Below are positions 1 through 8,281 of a DNA stretch of 64,000 bases, one piece after another. Source of the stretch: Hyaloperonospora brassicae (Eukaryota > Oomycota > Peronosporomycetes > Peronosporales > Peronosporaceae); assembly GCA_947650285.1 (NCBI GenBank), contig CANTFL010000786.1, forward strand, positions 1 through 64,000, read 5' to 3'. The number at the start of each line of letters is the position of its first letter. Position 1 is the first letter of the stretch. A program made the translations under genes and the position numbers. The notes beneath the pieces are model-generated. The model ran no database searches. It saw only the letters and a list, made by a program, of their open reading frames with translations, and was not told the DNA's origin.

Positions 1-752
1 CTGCCAGTCGATGCCAAGGGACTTCGTAAGTTCCTTGGGCTGACGGCGTACTTGCTCAAGTACTCGCACAACTACGCCGAGATGACTGTTCATCTTTCTT
101 GCTTGCTCAAGAAAAATGTCAAGTGGTCATGGAACGCTGGGTGCCAGCGTCCCTGTGAAAGTTACAAGCAAAGCTTGATGCAATCGCCGATATTGGTGGT
201 TGCAGATCAGGATAGACCATTTCATGTGGTCTGGGACGCCAGCGATTTTGCAATCGGCTGTGCGTTAATGCAGTTCGATGCAGATGGCGCGAAGCGCGTC
301 ATCTGCTATCAGTCGCGTCAGCTGCAAGCAGCTGAGCGTAATTACCCAGTGCATGACAGGAACTCCTTGCCTTGAAGTACGCACTGGCTAAGTTTCGCGT
401 CTATCTCCTCGGAGATAGACCGTTTGTTGTCTATACGGGCCATGTGTCATTACGCACGGCCGTAAACAGCCCATACCTATCGCAAAGGATGGCGAGGTGG
501 CTGTCTTTCTTCGCGGAGTATAACTTCTCCGTGCAGTATAAACCAGGACGACTAAACGTCGTCGCTGATGCGCTCTCACGCCGGCCCGATTCCGAGCCGG
601 ACGCACAACCTAACAGTGATGATAAGCCCACTGTTGCGACACTGTCAGTCAGTGTCCCGTCGTCAAGTTTAATCGACGACGTACGAAAGTCATACGCAGA
701 AGATAATGATCTTCTGCGATTGATGGATCATTTGGTGAATCCATCCATTTAA
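1..752 (+). pseudogene. Gypsy reverse transcriptase C-terminus and RNase H (copy A)
   Basis: The first 150 bases encode the RT connection segment (KFLGL...YLLKYSHNYAEM). RNase H follows, with the catalytic WDASDFAIG motif at about 229-255, the SRQL..AERNYPVHD segment and the tail RMARWLSFFAEYNFSV..KPGRLN. Compared with F, copy A has lost one A near 360, which shifts the frame; the domain continues in the next frame from 372 to a stop at 750-752. RNase H degrades the RNA strand of the RNA-DNA hybrid during reverse transcription. This copy cannot make the intact domain. Confidence 0.9.
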
Positions 753-755
753 TAA

Positions 756-1844
756 ATGAGGGATTTACCGGCTTTGTACCGATCCTCATCGGATCGGTAT
801 AGTACACGCAACGGATTGCTGTACCATACAGCTGTTGCCGACGACACGCCTCGTGTCGTCGTACCCGCTCATCATGATTTGCGTTTACGCATCATGTATC
901 AGTGTCACGATGCCTCAACAGGCGGCCATCGTGGTAGAGAAAAGACTTACTTCACAGTAAGTCGTGACTTTTACTGGCCCCGCCAGTATCAGTTTGTACG
1001 CAAGTACATACGTGCTTGCGAGGTTTGCCAACGGGTGAAGCCTAGTCCTTCATCCCGTAGGCCATTGCAGCCTCTGCCTGTTCCGACAGAGTGCTAGCAA
1101 TCCGCTTCAATGGACTTCGTCTTCGGTTTTCCCGAAGACGCTCACAAGAATAATGACATTCTTGTGTTCGTTGATCGGTTCAGCAAAATGGTGCATCTTG
1201 CTGCAGTGACCGAGTTCATCACGGCACCCGGCTGTGATCGTGTCTTTCTTGACACGATCTTCTGACTCCACGGGTTGCCTCGTGAACTCGTATCCGACCG
1301 TGACCCTCGGTTCACGGCGGCATTTTGGCAAACCGTATTCCGTTCTCATGGAATACGATTGAAGATGTCTACTTCTAACCATCCGGAAACAGATGGTCAG
1401 ACGGAACGTGCGAACCGTGTCCTCGAAGAGATCCTTCGAGGATATGTCCACTCGTTTCCGAGTTGGAGCGAATTCCTACCCATGGTGGAATTCGCCACTA
1501 ATAATTCGGTGCATGCTTCAACACAGCACACACCGTTTTACGTGAATGGCCTACGCCATCCACGTGTGCCCACCCTTATGGAGTGTGACTCTTGGATAAG
1601 GGGGGAGGGACTCGCTCGAGCAAAAACCGTTTTGGCTCTTGCTCATCACGTGTCGACGCTAACGTCGTCACGTATGATGCCGATGTCGACAATGTCGACA
1701 TCGATCAAGAACACCACCTCAATAATAGCGGCAACGCTGTTATTGACTCGGATGATGATGACGATGCTGTTATATTCAGCATCGTCAACGATTATTCCAG
1801 CGAGGAAGAAGACAACCTCGCTGAAGAAGAGAACAATCTCTTAG
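756..1844 (+). pseudogene. Gypsy integrase zinc-binding and catalytic core (copy A)
   Basis: In the same frame as the end of RNase H. The HHCC zinc-binding domain (HHDLRLRIMYQCHD...CEVCQRV) spans about 870-1037. The catalytic core follows, with the first Asp in MDFVFGFPED (about 1110), the second in SDRDPRF (about 1293) and the Glu in DGQTERANR (about 1400), matching D,D-35-E integrases. In-frame stops at 1095-1097 (TAG) and 1263-1265 (TGA) break it. The catalytic residues themselves are present. Integrase inserts the cDNA copy into the genome. Confidence 0.9.
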
Positions 1845-2023
1845 CAGTGCGCACGAAGCGCACTAAAAGACAAAACAACGAGTCAGCAGAGAACTTTCTG
1901 CTGACTCGAGAGGCGATAGTCCGTTTCGTTCAGGACTCCATCGCAAACGCGGTGGACCGCCAGAAACGGAAGGCAGATAAGAATGGAAGAGCAAATGTTC
2001 TTTCATTAAGTTTAACGACCTAG
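1592..2023 (+). pseudogene. Acidic insert in the integrase C-terminal region (copy A)
   Basis: A 143-codon frame overlapping the end of the catalytic core. Residues about 25-85 are very rich in Asp and Glu (DSDDDDD, SSEEEDNLAEEENN), followed by a basic patch (KRTKRQ) and a segment resembling the usual pre-GPY/F region (DRQKRKADKNGRANVLS). The homologous segment of F near 52200-52520 keeps the same acidic run and the ADKHGRAKVLSF end. Such a long acidic linker is not normal in Gypsy integrases and is absent from copy B. Function unknown; a targeting or tethering role is only a guess. Confidence 0.6.
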
Positions 2024-2099
2024 TACTACTTTCTACGGTAAACTTACCTGGACATGCAGTCACTAGTGTCGGCAGCAGTAAACTACTGCCATAATACAT

Positions 2100-2821
2100 T
2101 GGGCCATTTCGAGTGTTGCATCGCAAGGGCAATGCATACACACTCGAATTGCCACGTAGATGCGCACGCATCCTACGTTTTACGTGGGGAGGCTCAGGCC
2201 GTACTGTCAGTACGAGCCTTCTTCTTCCGATGGAGATAGCCCCCACGTTCAAGGATATCCATCAAGTTCTTGCGTTCGCGCTCCAGACGATCCGTCTGGT
2301 CGCGCAGATATGATACCTCGGAACTCAACCGAGATATCTCCCGCGAGCTGTCGCCAGCTCGACGTAAAGGGAGCGGACATCCCGCTGGACCTGAAGCTGC
2401 GCAGTGGCATAATCGGCGCGGTCTCTCGCCCGATCATCATCGTGATCCTTGCGGTTCTTCCGCACGGTATCAGTCAAAGCGTAGCGCCGGTCGCGCTCGT
2501 GCTTCAAGTCATCGCGTAATTCATCGATTGCGCTATCCATCTCGTAAGGGTCAAGATGGTGAACCGAATCATCTGGAGGAGGTCTTTCCTCCTCCACCAC
2601 ATCCTTTGGTGGATGCTCACGGTGGTCAATGCTTTATAGTGGAGCGTATCTTGAATCACCGTGACGATTCAGGATCAAGGACGAGCTACCTCGTCCAGTG
2701 GCGGGGGTATCCACCCTCTTGGAACAGCTGGGAGCCCCGCTCTCAGCTGTTGATGGACGTTGAAGGTCTCGTCCGCCAGTATGACGAGACTCATCCTATT
2801 GGTTCTGTGGCCCATCGGTAA
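2100..2821 (+). pseudogene. Integrase GPY/F region, linker and C-terminal chromodomain (copy A)
   Basis: GPFRVL and GNAYTLELP near 2101-2152 mark the GPY/F domain, followed by the conserved HPTFYVGRLRPY near 2165-2200. A proline-, serine- and arginine-rich linker leads to a chromodomain at about 2623-2800 (FIVERILNHRDD, YLVQWRGYPPSWNSWEP). The GPY/F part is in frame 0 and the chromodomain in frame 2. F lacks the 1-base deletion seen here near 2345, so the ancestor was continuous. Chromodomains of this type direct integration to particular chromatin. The linker is also open on the opposite strand. Confidence 0.85.
2240..2600 (-). CDS. Antisense coiled-coil ORF opposite the chromodomain linker (copy A)
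   Basis: An open minus-strand frame from 2600 to 2325 encodes 91 residues rich in Asp, Arg, Glu and Lys with coiled-coil character (AIDELRDDLKHERDRR, LQVQRDVRSLYVEL). After the 1-base deletion near 2345 it resumes to about 2240 with TDRLERERKNLMDILERGGY. F has the same frame at 53085-52745 with DRRYALT, RDVRSL and TDRLERERKSLMEVLERAGY and only one stop. By eye 43 of 70 aligned residues match in the antisense frame against about 39 of 70 in the sense frame, so conservation alone does not settle which strand codes. No family recognised. Confidence 0.4.
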
Positions 2822-3800
2822 ACACGCGCCCAAGGCGCTTGTAAACGGATTGCAAGTTTGCAATCGCGTCACGCATCTCAGCCGAGATGTGTGCCCTTCC
2901 CCAGGGCGAACTTAGGGAATACACATCCCTATGTGCACGCTGCGAGATGTCAACACAACTCGCACAAGGGTCTCCCCATGTGAGGAAAGGAATGAATGCC
3001 TCACTCGATAAACAATGCAACAGGTACCTAGCACCGGTTGGCGTTCGCCTTTCGAACCTGAGGCGTGTCGTCTCAAGTTTGTTGAACCACCCTTCTCGTC
3101 CAAAATTCTTTACGTTTTGGACGAATGCGTTCCACGCAGCCAAAAGCGATGCTTTGTCACGCTTTTGGTTGTCGTTGTACCATCGATGTTTACGAAAGAC
3201 ATCGAGATAAAAACCTTCTTCAGCGCGAAAGTTCTTCGCGCTGGAGCTCAAGCCGTGAAGCTCGGTTGCATCGAATAAGGTTTCTCGATGTTGTTGGCTT
3301 GTCTCGTGAGACAAGGTATTGATGAGCCGTTCGGGCAAACGCCACGGCTTCAGCTCATCACGCTTCACAGTGGTACCTTTGTCGGTACCACGGCTCCCAG
3401 ATTGACGACGGCTCTCGCCATCGTCATCACGCTCGTGCGAAGAGGCACGAGTCGGCGGTGGTAAGGAATAATATTCCTCACCGCCCTGATCATCGTCATC
3501 ACTGCCGAACAGACTGTGATACGAATCACGAGTCCGTTCGTTCGGCAGTGGCCTTGGCGAACACTGAGGCGTCGCCGGTGAGCGAGACGCCTCTGGCGCA
3601 TTGCACGAGTCAGACACGTCTGACTCGCCAGAGTAGATGACCTCAATGTCGGGGTCACCATGCGCACGCGGTGAGGTGCCGCGGGCACCTGCAGCACCTG
3701 TTGCTGCATGCTGAGAAGGAGAAGCAGACGACGAATAGTCTGCCGCAGAGACTGGCACAGCAGCGGGCTGTGCGGGTCTTGAGTCACCTCGCATAGACAT
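2796..3800 (-). CDS. Antisense ORF of 334 residues between chromodomain and 3' LTR (copy A)
   Basis: This is the longest intact retroelement-associated frame in the window, and it runs opposite to pol. Residues 1-150 look disordered and rich in Ala, Ser, Pro and Arg, with an acidic run at 101-109. Residues 150-320 look folded and Trp-rich (KPWRLPERL, SAKNFRAEEGFYLDVF, GWFNKLETTRLRF, AFIPFLTWGDP, SPWGRAHISAEM, KRLGRVF). There is no signal peptide or membrane segment. Copy F carries a broken homologue on the same strand at about 54500-53560, sharing SMR at the start, EIEVIYSG and the SAKN...EE.F..DVF block. The sense strand here has only short frames. It is transcribed, if at all, from the 3' LTR side. 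No known family recognised; a regulatory or Gag-like role is unproven. Confidence 0.6.
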   Translation of the reverse strand: MSMRGDSRPAQPAAVPVSAADYSSSASPSQHAATGAAGARGTSPRAHGDPDIEVIYSGESDVSDSCNAPEASRSPATPQCSPRPLPNERTRDSYHSLFGSDDDDQGGEEYYSLPPPTRASSHERDDDGESRRQSGSRGTDKGTTVKRDELKPWRLPERLINTLSHETSQQHRETLFDATELHGLSSSAKNFRAEEGFYLDVFRKHRWYNDNQKRDKASLLAAWNAFVQNVKNFGREGWFNKLETTRLRFERRTPTGARYLLHCLSSEAFIPFLTWGDPCASCVDISQRAHRDVYSLSSPWGRAHISAEMRDAIANLQSVYKRLGRVFTDGPQNQ

Positions 3801-3919
3801 GTTAACTATGCGAGGTCAAGCGGAAAGTGAACGGAACGGACCCAACAAGTGCTCCCTGTCCCAATGGTGGCCAACGGGTGGCCGCCATATTTTCGATAGT
3901 CACATGGTGACTATCAGTT

Positions 3920-3931
3920 AAGGGGGGGTGA
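3920..3931 (+). other. Polypurine tract of copy A
   Basis: AAGGGGGGGTGA lies directly before the TGTAACGGG start of the 3' LTR. F has the same tract at 54608-54620. Such a tract primes plus-strand cDNA synthesis. Confidence 0.8.
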
Positions 3932-4344
3932 TGTAACGGGGTAGCCCGTTACATGGAAATTGTCATTTGAGAGATAATGACAATAAAGAAGAATATGATC
4001 AATATTCTTTTAACAATATCACCAATAGTGATGATATTGATGGGTCGACCAAAGAGTCTGCATATTGGTTGATTTCTTGACGATATCAACCCACCAATCG
4101 ACGCAAGACGCGCGCAATGAGTGGTGAGTAGACGTCGTCATACATTCAGTTAGATTAGCATAATTAAGTTAAGTCAAACAGAGAGACAGTGATTAAAGAC
4201 TTTATCATATTAATATAACAGTTCTACTTTTCCCTAAGACAGTGTTGCCTCTGTCTTACCTACTGCTTTCTCGGTTGCCTCGTGTACGCTTGTCGGTGCA
4301 CGATACCCTTGCGTTAAGTTCACCCAAGGGTGTGCTCCGTTACA
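3932..4344 (+). repeat. 3' LTR of copy A
   Basis: It starts TGTAACGGG after the polypurine tract and ends CTCCGTTACA, so the ends form an inverted repeat. Length is 413 bp. It shares blocks with the F LTRs (the GCGCGCAATG and AACAGTT segments) but is clearly diverged from them. Short perfect inverted repeats occur inside, for example TGTAACGGG/CCCGTTACA at 3932-3953 and TTGTCATT/AATGACAA near 3960-3992. The 5' partner and target duplication lie outside the window. Confidence 0.85.
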
Positions 4345-4448
4345 GGGGTTCTCAGCACTTCCTACTAGGCAGTGACGTCCCCCATGTTTAGTACGTTTTA
4401 ATGTTAAGTAGAAACACACTGTCTGCATTAGAAACGAACGACTAGACG

Positions 4449-4570
4449 ATTAGTAATGCGCGACAAGACGATTACTAAGTAGAGTCAGAGAGAATCCAGT
4501 AGGCTTAGAGTAGCAACGGGAGGTTGTGAAAGGACCTAAATATATTCACTGTGCATATTGCAAGACTTCG
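4449..4570. repeat. Diverged dispersed repeat, first copy
   Basis: This segment aligns by eye with 13010-13120: both contain TAGTAATGCG, then AGAC.ATTACTA, TTAGAGTAGCAA and AAGGACCTAAATAT in the same order and spacing. The identity is roughly 65-70%. The family is unknown. No long open frame explains it. The rest of 4345-4980 shows nothing I can identify. Confidence 0.5.
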
Positions 4571-4987
4571 ATCACTTCCTTTGTTACGAGGTATCGTGCA
4601 CAATAGTGTGTGTAACGAGACCGTCAGGAGGTCTCTCTCGCATACGAACCCGCCTTTGCTGCACACGTCTCGTTGTTTATCTTTAAGGAGCTGTAGGTGC
4701 CCTGCTGGACTCATCGAGGCGGATGCATGCGCGCGAGGACCCAAGAAAGTCAGTGATGGGCTATTCGCAAACATAAACGAGGGAACGATTGAACCAACGA
4801 CCGCTGCAACTCCTTAGTCGCGTGCTTGAGGCGTTCGAAGTCAGGCGCGCCATCCGGACGAATGTTTACGGACTATAGCTAAGTGCGTACTCGATGTGCG
4901 AGCAGGTGAACACAACGCACGACACTCTAAACTCTTCCAGCAGACTTTATCCTACGTCGAAGACCACGGTCCTGAAACTCACCACAA

Positions 4988-4996
4988 TCATTTTTG
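4988..4996 (+). promoter_or_regulatory. Initiator-like element upstream of the secreted-protein gene
   Basis: TCATTTTTG, about 55 bases before the ATG at 5049, resembles the oomycete initiator core (TCATT followed by pyrimidines). The spacing fits the short 5' leaders of oomycete genes. Confidence 0.45.
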
Positions 4997-5048
4997 CCTT
5001 CTGCTGTTGATCCCGACCTGACACTACTTCCAGCTTCCCTCAAGTCAG

Positions 5049-5720
5049 ATGCCACCGACGATTCACTGTGCCGCGGCGGTCTACGCTCTGTTTCTTTCAC
5101 TATCAGACGCCACGCCACTCGCCGAACACGTCACACGATTTCTCGAATACGACATGAACGCACCGTGGCCGAGTCTTGCTATCGACGTCGAGCTGAAAGA
5201 CGGCTCTCGTTCCAGCGGCCGCTACACGATGTCCGCCGTGCCCGTGTTTTCGAGCAACCGGAACATGGTGCACTACGACGTGTACGCTGAGTTCGGCCCT
5301 CAGTCGGGTCTGGACGCGCAGATCCTGTCCTACACGCAAATAAATGGTCTTGTCGGTGTCATCAGTCCGTCGAATCCGCACGAGTCCCTGTGTTTAGAGT
5401 CCGAAAATGGCCCCCACCAGATCCCACGGATCAACGCGATCATGGATGGAATCATGATGCTCAAGGCTGGAAGTGACCCAACGGATGGCACATGCGAGGG
5501 AACCGCGTTCCGTATTATGCCCAACGCAACGACCTACGACATTTGTCAACCGGAGCCTGGAAAGCAGTTTTTCATCACTGGGAACGACATGGTCCTCACG
5601 GTGTCGTATGTGGACAGCGCGTCCAAGCCGCCCACCGATGCCCCACGCTCCACGTGTCCAACAGTGGCATCTCCAATCGGTATCAGGTACGGCGGACTCA
5701 GTTTGCTGACGGGTAAGTAG
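5049..5720 (+). CDS. Small secreted protein of unknown function
   Basis: Intact single-exon gene of 223 codons. A signal peptide is visible at residues 1 to about 21 (hydrophobic AAAVYALFLSLS, likely cut near SDA/TP). The mature part has four cysteines (115, 149, 166, 203), enough for two disulphides, and one N-glycosylation site (NAT, 159-161). No RXLR, crinkler LFLAK or known catalytic motif is seen. GC content and codon use are higher than the flanking AT-rich DNA, and the frame is uninterrupted, which supports a real gene. It lies about 700 bp downstream of the LTR of copy A. Exported to the apoplast or haustorial interface by inference only; the family is not recognised. Confidence 0.8.
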   Translation: MPPTIHCAAAVYALFLSLSDATPLAEHVTRFLEYDMNAPWPSLAIDVELKDGSRSSGRYTMSAVPVFSSNRNMVHYDVYAEFGPQSGLDAQILSYTQINGLVGVISPSNPHESLCLESENGPHQIPRINAIMDGIMMLKAGSDPTDGTCEGTAFRIMPNATTYDICQPEPGKQFFITGNDMVLTVSYVDSASKPPTDAPRSTCPTVASPIGIRYGGLSLLTGK

Positions 5721-8185
5721 GTTGTTTACCTACAGTGCACGAGTGTTGTAAGGAGCTAGACGTCTGTAGGTTAGCTAGCTAATTACTGGCAGTTAGTGTC
5801 AACATGCGTTCTGTATCTACTTTTCGCTTTGAGCTGACTCGATATTTACAATAACAATGGTGACGCAACGACAATTCCAGCGGCCCTGGAGTAAAATCTT
5901 TTGAAGACAACTGTCTTGACTTGTTCATGAAATAGTTGGACCTAAAGCTCGCTGGACTTAAAAGGAACGTGAGGGGGAGAACGCAATGCATTAATTTAAA
6001 AAAAACGAAGGATCAAAAGCTCGTTCGCTTAACTTGTATAGAAACGTGACGGGCAGAACGCAATGCTTTGTTCGAGAATGTTCATTCGGTCAATCTTGAA
6101 ACGCATTAAGCGCAAGTCTCATTTCCTTAACAACGCCCTGTCGCAATTGGACCGATGTTAGCGAGGATACTAGCGACGTGTTGACAACTGAACGACACAC
6201 ACATACAGCAAACAGGAAGTGGTGACGTCAGATTGACGCGTCAAACAGTGTAAGTACAAAGTCAAGAATATCCTGTAAAAGTCAAGCAGTCAGAATTTCT
6301 GCAATGGTCGCATTACGCAATGTGCTTACATTAATTGGTTAGCGACCCGACTCAGACGCTATGAAACATGAAGACTCAAATGGCGCGATGAATTACAGAC
6401 TAATCGCACGCCTTCAAAACAGGTACAAAATGTTTCCTAGGAGTATAGCTCGACGAGTGCATCGAGTCACTGTTTAATTGATCGAAAAGCCACAGCAAGA
6501 CATTGTCAATGAGAGCCAGGTGCTCCAGACGGTGGCAACAATGTCGGCCGTCTAATAATACTGTCAAGATCCAGCAAGGGTTGCATGGGTGCAAAGTCGG
6601 GCGATCCTCCTGGTGGACGTTTGCAAATCACTTGATACGGTCGCACTTTCTTTCTTATTCTTGGCGCTTCAGCAGTCATTCTTCTTTCAAGCGTTGGTGT
6701 TATGACAAAGAATATCCACGACCAACCATAGCCCAATCTTCTGTAGTCAAGTAAGAGTCACATTAGATTTTATCCAGCACTCGGCATGGACGTTAGCTTG
6801 CTCGATTGCTATTCCCCGTAGCAGCCGATTGACTTGTGTTGGCTGTTGAAGACGATTCTCAAATTATCGGTGTCAACGTATCCCGAGGAATGGGTGTAAG
6901 TCACACGTCTTTGGTACGTCCATGGTCAATCGTGCGTCTTCGCGCAAGGGACATGCCAGCTTTCCAGAGTTGTTTGCATCATGGGAAATCTTGGATGTCT
7001 GCCAGACTTGAATGTACACACGCGCATCAAATTGTGAGTTCTTCCATAATACCTATTTGTGATAAAAAAGGACTGTCTTGACATCCCGGTGCTTAAGCAC
7101 GGAGATACGACGACACAATCGGTGTACGCTGTCGGAGATGATGAGCTCAACGATGAAAATTTGTCTGTTGCAACATCAAATAAGGTCGTTAGCTATTCGA
7201 ATGTCGGTTGAATCGCCTAAAAGTGAACGTCCTATGATTCTTGCTACAATGAGCTATACCGGAGCATGACGAGCAACGTCTTCGCTTTGAATGTGGCAAG
7301 TGCCTGTTTCTTGATCGCTTTAGTGACATCAACAGACTTAACGATGTCATTCGATGACAAAAGTCACAACCTCATGCAGGTCTTGTATCAAATTAATAAG
7401 ACGACATAATCTTAACTTGGGCGGAAAGAATACGTATCTTGTTCATCTCGTCTGAGCTTACGTTGCATAAATTGTGGCATGGCCGCTTGCTAGCTAGTTT
7501 ACGTCGCTACTTCGATTGGCTCGTCGAATGCTCATGATCGCTGACAAAGAAGTCATTGTAGCACATTGACACATTGCAAACAGTGGATGTCAGTGCCCTG
7601 CTGATGGTATGCTCTGTGACAGTACGTTGTACGTTGTACAGCGTACAACACACATCCCTGCCGTGCGTCAATACGTCCCTCCCATGTCAAGGTGCAGGCT
7701 ATGTCCTTCGGTAGTGATGGGAATGCATAGCTTGTGCTGAAAGAGAGTTAGTTGCATCTTCGTCAGCACGCAGACAGCAAAATTGAGGCTCGACCGTGAT
7801 GCTAGCGTAGGCGAGAGCGACCTGGAACTCAGCGTATATGTTGTGGCTCAGCGGACCGATTGTCATATCCTCAATGCTGCTATAGAATGTGGCAGATGTA
7901 ACTAGCCTGTGTGAATTGTGGTTTCATAACCTTTGCAGTGTTTTCGACATAGACGTATTCCCGTAGAGCGCAGACGCGCCAAGCCAGCCTTTTACGCCAG
8001 ATCATCTAAGCGACTATTCACCGTCACGTGTTTCTTGAGTGCACTATTTTGTGACCGAGACTAGTCCAAGTCTGCGTGGTCAATCAGATTCCGCCATACG
8101 ACTAACAATCTTGCCGTTTTCATACTTTTGCTTTCAAAACATATGTCTCAACACACTGCGCTCTACTCTCAATTACATTTAGTGG
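5721..8185. other. AT-rich intergenic region, no convincing gene
   Basis: Only short frames of 60-83 codons on both strands, without signal peptides, recognisable motifs or start context. The segment 6400-7300 has several overlapping open stretches and may be a decayed gene, but I could not assign it. Confidence 0.6.
8167..8180 (+). promoter_or_regulatory. Initiator-like element before a signal-peptide remnant
   Basis: CTCAATTACATTTA closely follows the oomycete initiator pattern (CTCATT.. then CATTT). It lies only a few bases before the ATG at 8186. Confidence 0.35.
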
Positions 8186-8281
8186 ATGAAATCAACTGCA
8201 CTACTAATGATTATGGCTGCAATATCTACGAGCGCCCATGCAGCGTCACAGCCTGCAGCGATTTGTAGCTCTGAGGTCTGA
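8186..8281 (+). pseudogene. Truncated secreted-protein gene: signal peptide only
   Basis: A 31-codon frame: a basic start (MKST), a hydrophobic core (ALLMIMAAIS), an Ala-rich cleavage region (SAHAA) and then Ala, Pro and Cys residues before a TGA. This is a textbook signal peptide followed by about ten mature residues with one Cys. The Ala/Pro/Cys start resembles elicitin-like proteins, but too little remains to assign a family. Downstream sequence is AT-rich and closed in all frames, so the mature part appears lost. Confidence 0.4.

Larger units (their letters stand above)
1..4344 (+). mobile_element. Ty3/Gypsy chromodomain retrotransposon, copy A, 5'-truncated by the window edge
   Basis: The window opens inside the reverse transcriptase C-terminus. 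RNase H, integrase, GPY/F domain, chromodomain, a polypurine tract (PPT) and the 3' LTR follow in the order typical of chromoviruses. The coding frame carries in-frame stops near 750, 1095 and 1263 and single-base indels near 360 and 2345, so the copy is dead. It belongs to the same family as copy F (46844-55080), which supplies the missing 5' half. The whole element is unusually rich in short perfect inverted repeats (see findings) and carries antisense ORFs at its 3' end. Confidence 0.93.

Noticed and set aside
1107..1451. 114-codon antisense ORF over the integrase core of copy A
   Set aside because: A shadow of the sense integrase codons; unlike the 3' antisense ORF, no conserved protein was seen in F.
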